Source of the DNA: Burkholderiales bacterium
GTDB taxonomy: Bacteria; Pseudomonadota; Gammaproteobacteria; Burkholderiales; Burkholderiaceae
Assembly (NCBI GenBank): GCA_903643055.1
Contig: CAHJWV010000395.1
Location: 1 to 5,738 of the forward strand
DNA length: 5,738 nt
Reading direction: 5' to 3'
Position 1 is the stretch's first letter, and each line of letters starts with the position of its first letter. Both the position numbers and the translations under genes were made by a program. Shown here in pieces: positions 1-5,738 of the stretch. The notes below the pieces were generated by a model. It was not told the origin of the DNA, did not search any database, and saw only the letters and a list, made by a program, of their open reading frames with translations.

Positions 1-64
1 CAAGCAGAAGACGGCATACGAGATAAGCTAGTGACTGGAGTTCAGACGTGTGCTCTTCCGATCT
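1..64. other. Illumina TruSeq P7 adapter with index (library contamination)
   Basis: These bases are not genomic. Bases 1-24 match the P7 flow-cell primer, 25-30 are a six-base index (AAGCTA, which reads as TAGCTT, TruSeq index 10), and 31-64 match the TruSeq read-2 primer ending in GCTCTTCCGATCT. The insert starts at base 65 and is in frame with cyoB from base 66. Reading frames entering this stretch produce artificial termini: a GTG at 48 gives the false N-terminus MCSSDL on CyoB, and the reverse strand gives an end reading EIGRAHV. Both are typical of adapter read-through proteins in metagenome data. Known from the published adapter sequence and seen directly here. Confidence 0.98.
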
Positions 65-65
65 C

Positions 66-1010
66 AACTCGTTCTTCGGCATCACGACGATGATCATCTC
101 GATCCCGACCGGTGCGAAGATTTTCAACTGGCTGTTCACGATGTACCGCGGCCGCATCCGCTTCGAGCTGCCGATGATGTGGACGATCGGCTTCATGATC
201 ACCTTCGTGATCGGCGGCATGACCGGCGTGCTGCTGGCCGTGCCCCCGGCCGACTTCGTGCTGCACAACAGCCTGTTCCTGATCGCGCACTTCCACAACG
301 TGATCATCGGCGGCGTGCTGTTCGGCCTGCTGGCCGGCATCACCTACTGGTTCCCAAAGGCCTTCGGCTACAAGCTCGATCCGTTCTGGGGCAAGTGCTC
401 GTTCTGGTTCTGGATCACCGGCTTCTGGTTCGCCTTCACGCCGCTGTATGTGCTGGGCCTGATGGGCGTCACGCGCCGCCTGAGCCACTTCGAAGACCAG
501 TCGCTGCAGATCTGGTTCCAGGTCGCCGCGTTCGGCGCCTGCCTGATCGCGCTGGGCATCGCCAGCTTCCTGATCCAGCTGGTCGTGAGTTACATCCGCC
601 GCGATTCGCTGCGCGACACCACCGGTGATCCATGGGATGGCCGCACGCTGGAATGGTCGACCGCCTCGCCGCCACCGGCCTACAACTTCGCGTTCACGCC
701 GATCATTCGCGACAACGACGCCTGGTACGACATGAAGTCGAACCGGTACAGCCGCCCACTGGAAGGCTTCATCCCGATCCACATGCCGAAGAACACCGGC
801 GCCGGCTTCGTGATCGCCGCACTGAGCGCAGCCTGCGCCTTCGCGCTGATCTGGCAGATGTGGTTGCCGGTCATTGCCAGCTTCATCGTGCTGATGGTCG
901 CGATCATCGTGCACACCTTCAACTACCAGCGCGATTACTACATCGCGGCGGAAGAAGTCTCCCGCACCGAGGGTGATCGCACCCGCCTTCTGTTGGCCGG
1001 CCATGTCTGA
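66..1010 (+). CDS. cyoB: Cytochrome bo-type ubiquinol oxidase subunit I (CyoB), 5'-truncated
   Basis: This is the C-terminal 314 residues of the catalytic subunit of a haem-copper quinol oxidase, which reduces O2 to water with ubiquinol electrons and pumps protons across the inner membrane. The fragment opens at [10 protein letters not shown], corresponding to roughly residue 345 of the 663-residue E. coli protein. It keeps the haem-ligand pair in [12 protein letters not shown] (the two His codons at 288-290 and 294-296), several membrane helices, and the quinol-oxidase stretch [15 protein letters not shown] (from 633). The CuB histidines, the Tyr and the proton-channel residues lie upstream and are missing. 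The [15 protein letters not shown] segment and the following cyoC and cyoD identify the Cyo family rather than an aa3 cytochrome c oxidase. The break is caused by the adapter junction, not by mutation. The 3' end overlaps cyoC by 8 bp. Confidence 0.96.
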   Translation, partial: NSFFGITTMIISIPTGAKIFNWLFTMYRGRIRFELPMMWTIGFMITFVIGGMTGVLLAVPPADFVLHNSLFLIAHFHNVIIGGVLFGLLAGITYWFPKAFGYKLDPFWGKCSFWFWITGFWFAFTPLYVLGLMGVTRRLSHFEDQSLQIWFQVAAFGACLIALGIASFLIQLVVSYIRRDSLRDTTGDPWDGRTLEWSTASPPPAYNFAFTPIIRDNDAWYDMKSNRYSRPLEGFIPIHMPKNTGAGFVIAALSAACAFALIWQMWLPVIASFIVLMVAIIVHTFNYQRDYYIAAEEVSRTEGDRTRLLLAGHV

Positions 1011-1647
1011 CCTCACCGCACCTTCCCCCATGATGGCCAACGCCTCGGCAACCGAACGCCCGCAGTTCTACGTGACCGGCGAGCACCACCCGCAAAACAG
1101 CACGCTGCTCGGCTTCTGGCTTTACCTGATGAGCGACTGCCTCATCTTCGCCTGTCTGTTCGCAACCTATGGCGTGCTGGGGCGCAGTTATGCAGCCGGC
1201 CCGTCGGGCGCCGATCTGTTCGACCTGCCGCTGGTAGCGGTCAACACCTCGCTGCTGCTGCTGTCGTCGATCACCTATGGCTTTGCCGTGCTGGAGATGC
1301 AGCGCAGCCGCGTGCGCGCGGTGCTGGTGTGGCTGGGCATCACCGGCCTGCTGGGTGCGGGCTTCCTGAGCCTCGAACTCTACGAATTCGCGCACCTGAT
1401 CCATGAAGGCGCAGGGCCGCAGCGCAGCGCCTTCCTGTCGGCCTTCTTCACGCTGGTCGGCACGCACGGGCTGCACGTGAGCTTTGGCATCGTCTGGCTG
1501 ATCACGCTGATGTTCCAGGTCGGCAAGCACGGCCTGATCGCCGAAAACAAACGCCGCCTGATGTGCCTGTCGATGTTCTGGCACTTCCTGGACGTGGTCT
1601 GGATCGGCGTCTTCACTTTCGTGTACCTGATGGGAGTGCTGCCATGA
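1003..1647 (+). CDS. cyoC: Cytochrome bo-type ubiquinol oxidase subunit III (CyoC)
   Basis: A 214-residue inner-membrane subunit of the bo-type quinol oxidase, against about 204 in E. coli. It belongs to the haem-copper oxidase subunit III family, which stabilises the catalytic subunit. Five membrane helices lie at roughly 36-57, 75-96, 106-124, 145-170 and 188-211. Family signatures are [10 protein letters not shown] (37-46), [13 protein letters not shown] (87-99), ELYEFAHLI (125-133), [13 protein letters not shown] (153-165) and [19 protein letters not shown] (193-211). I chose the ATG at 1003 because it overlaps the cyoB stop by 8 bp, as expected for translational coupling. No clear Shine-Dalgarno precedes it. 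In-frame ATGs at 1030 and 1033 are possible alternatives and would shorten only the unconserved N-terminal tail. Confidence 0.96.
   Translation: MSDLTAPSPMMANASATERPQFYVTGEHHPQNSTLLGFWLYLMSDCLIFACLFATYGVLGRSYAAGPSGADLFDLPLVAVNTSLLLLSSITYGFAVLEMQRSRVRAVLVWLGITGLLGAGFLSLELYEFAHLIHEGAGPQRSAFLSAFFTLVGTHGLHVSFGIVWLITLMFQVGKHGLIAENKRRLMCLSMFWHFLDVVWIGVFTFVYLMGVLP
1632..1636 (+). promoter_or_regulatory. Ribosome binding site of cyoD
   Basis: GGGAG sits 7 bases before the ATG at 1644 and inside the end of cyoC. It is the clearest Shine-Dalgarno in the operon and supports the cyoD start, which overlaps the cyoC stop as ATGA. Confidence 0.6.
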
Positions 1648-2072
1648 GCGCACATGACGAACGCGCACCTGACAAACACACGCACGGCCACGGCAGCGCG
1701 GGTCACGGCGATGATCATCACGATGATCCCGACGACGGCCATGCGCCGAGCACGCTGAAAGGCTATGCGACCGGCTTCATCCTGGCGGTGATCCTGACCG
1801 CGATTCCGTTCTGGCTCGTGATGGGCAAGGTGTTCGACAAACCGACGACCACGGCGCTCGTGATCCTCGGCTTCGCGGTGGTGCAGATCGTCGTGCACAT
1901 GATCTATTTCCTGCACATGAACGCGAAGTCCGAAGGCGGCTGGACGATGCTGGCGCTGATCTTCACGCTGGTGCTGGTGGTCATCACACTGAGTGGATCA
2001 CTGTGGGTGATGTACCACCTGAACCACAACATGATGCCCAGCTCGCTGCACGAAATGCGCAACATGCCCTGA
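1644..2072 (+). CDS. cyoD: Cytochrome bo-type ubiquinol oxidase subunit IV (CyoD), His-rich N-terminus
   Basis: A 142-residue small subunit of the quinol oxidase; in E. coli, CyoD (109 residues) assists assembly of the CuB-containing complex. Three membrane helices lie at about 43-61, 70-92 and 101-124. Conserved pieces are LKGYATGFILAVILTAIPFW (38-57), VVQIVVHMIYFLHMN (79-93) and NHNMM near 127-131. The start ATG overlaps the cyoC stop by 4 bp (ATGA) and has a GGGAG ribosome binding site. The extra length over E. coli is mainly a hydrophilic N-terminal tail with eight His and eight Asp in the first 33 residues, plus about ten C-terminal residues. The tail could bind metal, but that is inference. 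The reading frame is intact, so this is a length variant rather than a fusion artefact. Confidence 0.95.
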   Translation: MSAHDERAPDKHTHGHGSAGHGDDHHDDPDDGHAPSTLKGYATGFILAVILTAIPFWLVMGKVFDKPTTTALVILGFAVVQIVVHMIYFLHMNAKSEGGWTMLALIFTLVLVVITLSGSLWVMYHLNHNMMPSSLHEMRNMP

Positions 2073-2074
2073 CC

Positions 2075-2950
2075 GTGCAAACGCCTGCACCTGCGGCCGA
2101 GGGCCGCGCCAGGCCGAGGCCCGCACCGGATGCATCCCGTCGCGGCCCGCGCTCTTCTCTGGTTCTGGCGCTGCTGGCGATCGCTGCTGGCGCCTTGTTC
2201 CTGGCGCTCATGGCGTTAGGCACCTGGCAGGTCCAGCGGCGGGCCTGGAAGCTCGATCTGATCGAACGCGTCGAGCAACGCGTGCATGCACCGGCCGTCG
2301 ACGCGCCGGGCCTCGATCAACAACCCGCCGTCAGCGCGCAAGACGAATACCGCCACGTGCAACTGCGAGGGCGGTGGCTTCACACCCATGAAACGCGGGT
2401 GCAGGCGGTGACCACGCTCGGCAGCGGCTTCTGGGTCATGACGCCCTTGCGCCGGCCCGATGGCAGCCACGTGTGGGTCAACCGCGGCTTCGTGCCGGCC
2501 GAATGGCGCGAGCGCGACACACGCTCCGACACACAGGCCGCTTCCGGCGATGAAGTCTCCGTCACCGGCCTGCTGCGCCTGAACGAGCCGGGTGGTGGCT
2601 TTCTGCGTCATAACGATCCGACGGCCCAGCGTTGGTATTCGCGCGACGTGCAGGCCATGACACAGTCACGCGGCCTGCAGCGCAGCGCGCCTTACTTCGT
2701 CGATGCCGAAGCCGCGGCGCCAGAGCCCGGTGCATCGGCCCCGGTGTGGCCGGCCGGTGGACTGACCGTCGTCAGCTTTCGCAACAGCCATGCGGTCTAT
2801 GCCTTGACCTGGTACGGCCTGGCCTTGATGGTGGCCGCGGGCTCGCTGTATGTTGCCCGCCATGAAAGGCAATTGCGCCGGATGCGGCAGGATGCAGGGC
2901 TTAGCGCTGACCCCAGCGACGATGAAAGCGCCGATGCCGCCCGCAGCTGA
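2075..2950 (+). CDS. SURF1-family oxidase assembly protein (probably Surf1q type)
   Basis: A 291-residue membrane protein with the SURF1 layout: a helix near residues 29-48 followed by GTWQVQRRAWKLDLI (49-63), a large periplasmic domain, and a second helix near 240-260 led by RNSHAVYALTWYGLAL (236-251). Further family marks are VWVNRGFVP (133-141) and WYSRDVQ (187-193). SURF1 proteins help deliver haem to haem-copper oxidases. Paracoccus has separate versions for its cytochrome c oxidase and its quinol oxidase (Surf1c and Surf1q). Position directly behind cyoD suggests the quinol-oxidase version; that is inference. I chose the GTG at 2075, two bases after the cyoD stop, because the earlier in-frame GTG at 2003 would overlap cyoD by 70 bp and add no SURF1-like sequence. 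No Shine-Dalgarno is visible, so reinitiation after cyoD is likely. The C-terminal tail is acidic and variable. Confidence 0.9.
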   Translation: MQTPAPAAEGRARPRPAPDASRRGPRSSLVLALLAIAAGALFLALMALGTWQVQRRAWKLDLIERVEQRVHAPAVDAPGLDQQPAVSAQDEYRHVQLRGRWLHTHETRVQAVTTLGSGFWVMTPLRRPDGSHVWVNRGFVPAEWRERDTRSDTQAASGDEVSVTGLLRLNEPGGGFLRHNDPTAQRWYSRDVQAMTQSRGLQRSAPYFVDAEAAAPEPGASAPVWPAGGLTVVSFRNSHAVYALTWYGLALMVAAGSLYVARHERQLRRMRQDAGLSADPSDDESADAARS

Positions 2951-4295
2951 ACCGAAGAATCCGCCCCGGCTCAAGACCCGCCGCCCAGGCATCGTCAACC
3001 TCGATACTGCCGCCGGCTTGAAGAGCCTGCAGCAGCTGATCGAGCTGCGCTGGTTGGCCGTGTTCGGGCAGGTGCTGACGATCGCGATCGTTCATTTCGG
3101 CTACCGCATCGCGTTGCCGCTCGGCTCGATGCTCGAAGTGGTGGCCGGCCTCGCTGCATTCAACCTCGCGAGCCTGCTGCGCTGGCGCACGCGCCGCCGC
3201 GTCACCAATGCCGAGCTGTTCTTCGCGCTGCTGGGCGACGTCGCGATGCTGACCGCTCAGCTCTACCTGAGCGGCGGCGCGACCAACCCGTTCGCCTTCC
3301 TCTACCTGCTGCAGGTGATCCTCGCCACCGTGCTGCTCGAAGCCTGGTCGACCTGGGCGCTGGTCGCGATCACCAGCGCCTGCCTTGCCGGCCTGGCCTT
3401 GTACTCGCCGCCGCTGGCCTTGCCGCTCGATCACCACGGCGGCCTGAGCAGCCCGTACATCCAGGGCCTGCTGATCTGCTTCGCGCTCAATGCCGCGCTG
3501 CTGGTGACCTTCGTCGGGCGCATCGGCCGCATCCTGCGTGCGCGCGATGCGAGGCTGGCCGACCTGCGCCAGCGCGCCGCCGAAGAAGAACACATCGTGC
3601 GCATGGGCCTGCTGGCCTCGGGCGCGGCGCATGAACTCGGCACGCCGCTGGCCACGCTGGCGGTGATCCTCGGCGATTGGGCGCGGCTGCCGCATTTCAC
3701 CTCCGACCCCGAGCTGCTCAATGAAGTGCAGGAGATGCAGACGCAGATCCTGCGCTGCAAGTCGATCGTCAGCGGCATCCTGCTGTCGGCCGGCGAAGCG
3801 CGTGGCGAGTCGTCGGCCGAGACCACCGTCGGCGCCTTCCTCGATGACCTCGTCAAGGAATGGCGGATCAGCCGCCCGCTCGGCAAGCTCGCGTATGAAA
3901 ACCGCTTCGGCGAAGACCTGCCGATGGTGTCGGACTCGGCGGTCAAGCAGATGATCTGCAACGTGCTCGACAATGCGCTGGAGGCCTCACCACGCGGGCT
4001 GCGCCTGGAAGCCGAACGCGAAGGCCACTCGTTGGTGCTGACGGTGATGGATTGCGGCCCGGGCTTTGCACCGGCGATGCTGGCGCAGTTCGGCAAGCCT
4101 TATCAATCGAGCAAAGGCCGGCCCGGCGGCGGGCTCGGGCTGTTCCTGGTGGTCAATGTGGCGCGCACACTGGGCGGCACCGTGACGGCCAACAACCGGC
4201 CCGAAGGCGGCGCGATCGTGACGCTGTCGCTGCCCTTGTCGGAGATCGCGCTGGAAGAAGAGAGCCTTGATGTCGACGTTGGAACCTCCGGCTGA
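2922..4295 (+). CDS. regB: RegB/PrrB/ActS-family redox-sensing histidine kinase
   Basis: A 457-residue inner-membrane sensor kinase. Six membrane helices span about 44-200, with the family's LIELRWLAVFGQ (39-50) at the first and the quinone-binding type heptapeptide GGATNPF (118-124) between later helices. The cytoplasmic part has the H-box GAAHELGTPLAT (phospho-accepting His237, codon 3630-3632), the N-box NVLDNALEAS (347-356), G1 DCGPGF (377-382) and G2 GGGLGLFL (402-409), so catalysis looks intact. Cys279 in LRCKSIV corresponds to the redox-active Cys265 of Rhodobacter RegB. In that family, oxidised quinone or cysteine oxidation lowers kinase activity, and the partner is RegA, encoded next. 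The ATG at 2922 overlaps the SURF1 gene by 29 bp; ATG 2934 is equally possible, and 2862 or 2892 are less likely. No strong ribosome binding site resolves this. Confidence 0.93.
   Translation: MKAPMPPAAEPKNPPRLKTRRPGIVNLDTAAGLKSLQQLIELRWLAVFGQVLTIAIVHFGYRIALPLGSMLEVVAGLAAFNLASLLRWRTRRRVTNAELFFALLGDVAMLTAQLYLSGGATNPFAFLYLLQVILATVLLEAWSTWALVAITSACLAGLALYSPPLALPLDHHGGLSSPYIQGLLICFALNAALLVTFVGRIGRILRARDARLADLRQRAAEEEHIVRMGLLASGAAHELGTPLATLAVILGDWARLPHFTSDPELLNEVQEMQTQILRCKSIVSGILLSAGEARGESSAETTVGAFLDDLVKEWRISRPLGKLAYENRFGEDLPMVSDSAVKQMICNVLDNALEASPRGLRLEAEREGHSLVLTVMDCGPGFAPAMLAQFGKPYQSSKGRPGGGLGLFLVVNVARTLGGTVTANNRPEGGAIVTLSLPLSEIALEEESLDVDVGTSG
4253..4264 (+). promoter_or_regulatory. Purine-rich ribosome binding region of regA
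   Basis: GGAAGAAGAGAG ends 5 bases before the ATG at 4270 and lies within the end of regB. It supports the ATG at 4270 over the adjacent in-frame TTG at 4267. Confidence 0.45.
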
Positions 4296-4821
4296 ACGCC
4301 TGCTGCTGATCGTTGAAGACGATGCGGCTTTCGCGCGCACGCTGGGCCGTTCGTTTGAACGGCGCGGCTACACCGTGCTGCTGGCCACCAAGCTCGATGA
4401 AGTGACCGCGCTGCTGCAAACCCATTCGCCCGGCTTTGCGGTCGTCGACCTGAAGCTCAGCGGCGAGTCTTCGGGCCTGGCCTGCGTGCAAACACTGCAC
4501 ATGCACGACCCGGGCATGCAGATTGTCGTGCTGACTGGCTTCGCCAGCATCGCTACCGCCGTCGAAGCGATCAAGCTCGGCGCAAGCCACTACCTTGCCA
4601 AGCCGTCGAACACCGATGACATCGAAGCTGCCTTCGGCCGCAGCGATGGCCAGGTCGATGTGGAGCTGACGAACCGTTCGACCTCGATCAAAACGCTGGA
4701 GTGGGAACGCATCCACGAAACCCTGGCCGAGACTGGCTTCAACATCTCGGAAACCGCGCGCCGGCTCGGCATGCACCGCCGCACGCTAGCGCGAAAGCTC
4801 GGCAAACAACAGGTGAAGTAA
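4270..4821 (+). CDS. regA: RegA/PrrA/ActR-family redox response regulator
   Basis: A 183-residue cytoplasmic DNA-binding regulator, nearly the same length as Rhodobacter RegA (184). The receiver domain (about 9-125) has the acidic pair in VEDD (15-18), phospho-acceptor Asp60 in VVDLKL, Thr89 in VLTGFAS and Lys111 in YLAKPS. The C-terminal Fis-type helix-turn-helix (about 140-180) carries NISETARRLGMHRRTLARKL (158-177), the hallmark of this family. RegA-type proteins control respiratory oxidase, carbon and nitrogen fixation and other redox-linked genes. The gene overlaps regB by 26 bp, so kinase and regulator are made together, and it closes the oxidase operon. The linker between the domains has no proline after Pro112, unlike the proline-rich hinge of Rhodobacter PrrA/RegA. 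Control of the adjacent cyo genes is likely but not shown by this window, because the cyo promoter lies outside it. Confidence 0.94.
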   Translation: MSTLEPPAERLLLIVEDDAAFARTLGRSFERRGYTVLLATKLDEVTALLQTHSPGFAVVDLKLSGESSGLACVQTLHMHDPGMQIVVLTGFASIATAVEAIKLGASHYLAKPSNTDDIEAAFGRSDGQVDVELTNRSTSIKTLEWERIHETLAETGFNISETARRLGMHRRTLARKLGKQQVK

Positions 4822-4854
4822 GCACAGGCCGCTGGGTTGTTGATCGGGCACGGG

Positions 4855-4871
4855 CTGACTTGGAAGGTCAG
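4855..4871. repeat. Short inverted repeat downstream of regA
   Basis: CTGAC at 4855-4859 pairs with GTCAG at 4867-4871. Including one G-T wobble and one more A-T pair, the stem reaches 7 bp around a GGA loop. It lies 33 bases after the regA stop, where an operon terminator could be, but it is followed by GAAAAC rather than a T-run, so a terminator role on the + strand is weak. Confidence 0.35.
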
Positions 4872-4924
4872 AAAACGTTCGAAGCCCTCCTTTCACCGCC
4901 GAGCTTCGTCAGCACTCAGGTCAT

Positions 4925-4958
4925 GGCAGCCATTGCCGATCGGCGCAGGACGGCTGCC
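4925..4958. repeat. Inverted repeat GGCAGCC/GGCTGCC with nested palindrome
   Basis: GGCAGCC (4925-4931) and GGCTGCC (4952-4958) are perfect 7-bp inverted copies. Between them lies the 10-bp palindrome GCCGATCGGC (4935-4944). This could fold as a GC-rich hairpin or be a decayed intergenic repeat. No T-run follows. Role unknown. Confidence 0.4.
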
Positions 4959-5172
4959 CCCCGCGGCCAAGTCGTTTCGAGACGAAAAAGATCGCCGACC
5001 AACCGACAGGCGACTTGTCACCGATGGTGTCGAGCGCATCGCCGTTCACGTTGCCATCGGCTGCAAGTCCTTGATTTGCAACGCAGCTGCCACGAGCCGG
5101 GGATCGATGCCCATCAGCCTTCGCAGGAGCGCCGATCCGCGCCTGTTACGGGCTTGCACTGGTGGGGCGACC

Positions 5173-5188
5173 CTGGCATGGGTGCTGC
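5173..5188 (+). promoter_or_regulatory. Possible sigma-54-type promoter upstream of the lipoprotein gene
   Basis: CTGGCATGGGTGCTGC has the GG-N10-GC spacing of sigma-54 promoters (GG at 5175-5176, GC at 5187-5188) and matches the consensus TGGCACG-N4-TTGC except for T at 5179 and C at 5185. Transcription would start near 5200, leaving a short leader before the ATG at 5226. Chance matches are common in GC-rich DNA and no activator site was identified. Confidence 0.22.
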
Positions 5189-5225
5189 GTCCGGCGGGCC
5201 CGTCTCTCTTGTGCAGAAAGCTCGT

Positions 5226-5738
<513 letters not shown>

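Larger units (their letters stand above)
4822..5225 (+). other. Intergenic spacer of about 400 bp with no convincing gene
   Basis: The stretch separates regA from the lipoprotein gene. A 130-codon frame from a TTG at 4837 to 5229 crosses it, but it needs a weak start, overlaps the next ATG, is Arg/Ser/Ala-rich without any motif I know, and looks like GC-driven openness. The spacer holds a short hairpin just after regA (4855-4871), a GC-rich inverted repeat (4925-4958) and a weak sigma-54-like match (5173-5188). No standard intrinsic terminator with a T-run was found. No tRNA or known RNA was recognised. Confidence 0.6.

Noticed and set aside
48..65. Extended CyoB start at GTG 48
   Set aside because: The six residues are translated from adapter sequence; genomic sequence begins at 65.
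973..1002. Earlier in-frame start for cyoC
   Set aside because: The extra residues have no similarity to CyoC and would lengthen the overlap with cyoB; ATG 1003 fits coupling better.
42..1040. 332-residue open frame on the minus strand opposite cyoB
   Set aside because: It is the antisense shadow of a GC-rich membrane gene, rich in Asp/Glu/Arg/His without domain features, and its C-terminal residues come from the adapter.
2003..2074. Earlier GTG start for the SURF1 gene
   Set aside because: It would overlap cyoD by 70 bp and the added residues are hydrophilic with no family match; GTG 2075 directly follows the cyoD stop.
2901..3695. 264-residue open frame on the minus strand opposite regB
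   Set aside because: Gln/Ala/Arg-rich antisense shadow of a well-supported kinase gene, with no recognisable motif.
4855..4871. Intrinsic terminator after regA
   Set aside because: The stem is short with a wobble pair and no T-run follows on the + strand, so I list it only as an inverted repeat.
5154..5182. Sigma-70-like promoter with TTGCAC as -35 element
   Set aside because: No acceptable -10 hexamer lies 16-18 bases downstream (CATGGG is a poor match).

Overview
The window is a bacterial contig of 5.7 kb, visibly GC-rich, with all genes on the + strand. Gene content and protein style (a Cyo-type quinol oxidase cluster ending in a SURF1 gene and a RegB/RegA redox pair) suggest a proteobacterium, most likely a betaproteobacterium of the Burkholderiales. 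That placement is inference from gene families and composition; no marker gene is present.

Neither end is a biological boundary. Bases 1-64 are an exact Illumina TruSeq P7 adapter with an index, so genomic sequence starts at base 65, inside cyoB. The last 36 bases are six perfect copies of a CCTGCT hexamer inside an unfinished reading frame, so the contig stops in low-complexity sequence.

Layout: (1) 66-1010, C-terminal part of CyoB, subunit I of cytochrome bo-type ubiquinol oxidase, including the paired haem-ligand histidines. (2) 1003-1647 cyoC and 1644-2072 cyoD, subunits III and IV. (3) 2075-2950, a SURF1-family oxidase assembly factor starting at a GTG two bases after cyoD. (4) 2922-4295, a RegB/PrrB/ActS-type redox-sensing histidine kinase with six membrane segments. 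(5) 4270-4821, its RegA/PrrA/ActR-type response regulator. (6) 4822-5225, a spacer of about 400 bp with no convincing gene, a few inverted repeats and one weak sigma-54-like promoter match. (7) 5226 to the end, the N-terminal part of a secreted lipoprotein: lipobox, a small W/E-G/YG/FG/C module, then a Pro-Ala-Lys linker that runs off the contig.

Genes 1-5 overlap or are 2 bp apart, so they look like one translationally coupled operon. CyoBCD oxidises ubiquinol and reduces oxygen. The SURF1 protein probably helps insert haem into the oxidase. RegB is expected to read the ubiquinone pool and cell redox state and to signal to RegA, which in related bacteria controls terminal oxidase genes. The cluster therefore looks like a respiratory oxidase packaged with its own redox sensor. 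The lipoprotein lies beyond the spacer and is probably a separate transcription unit. No tRNA, rRNA, CRISPR array, insertion sequence or clear mobile element was seen. I did not find a wholly new system; the most distinctive points are the oxidase-plus-redox-sensor packaging, the histidine-rich CyoD tail, the proline-free RegA linker and the unusual lipoprotein module.
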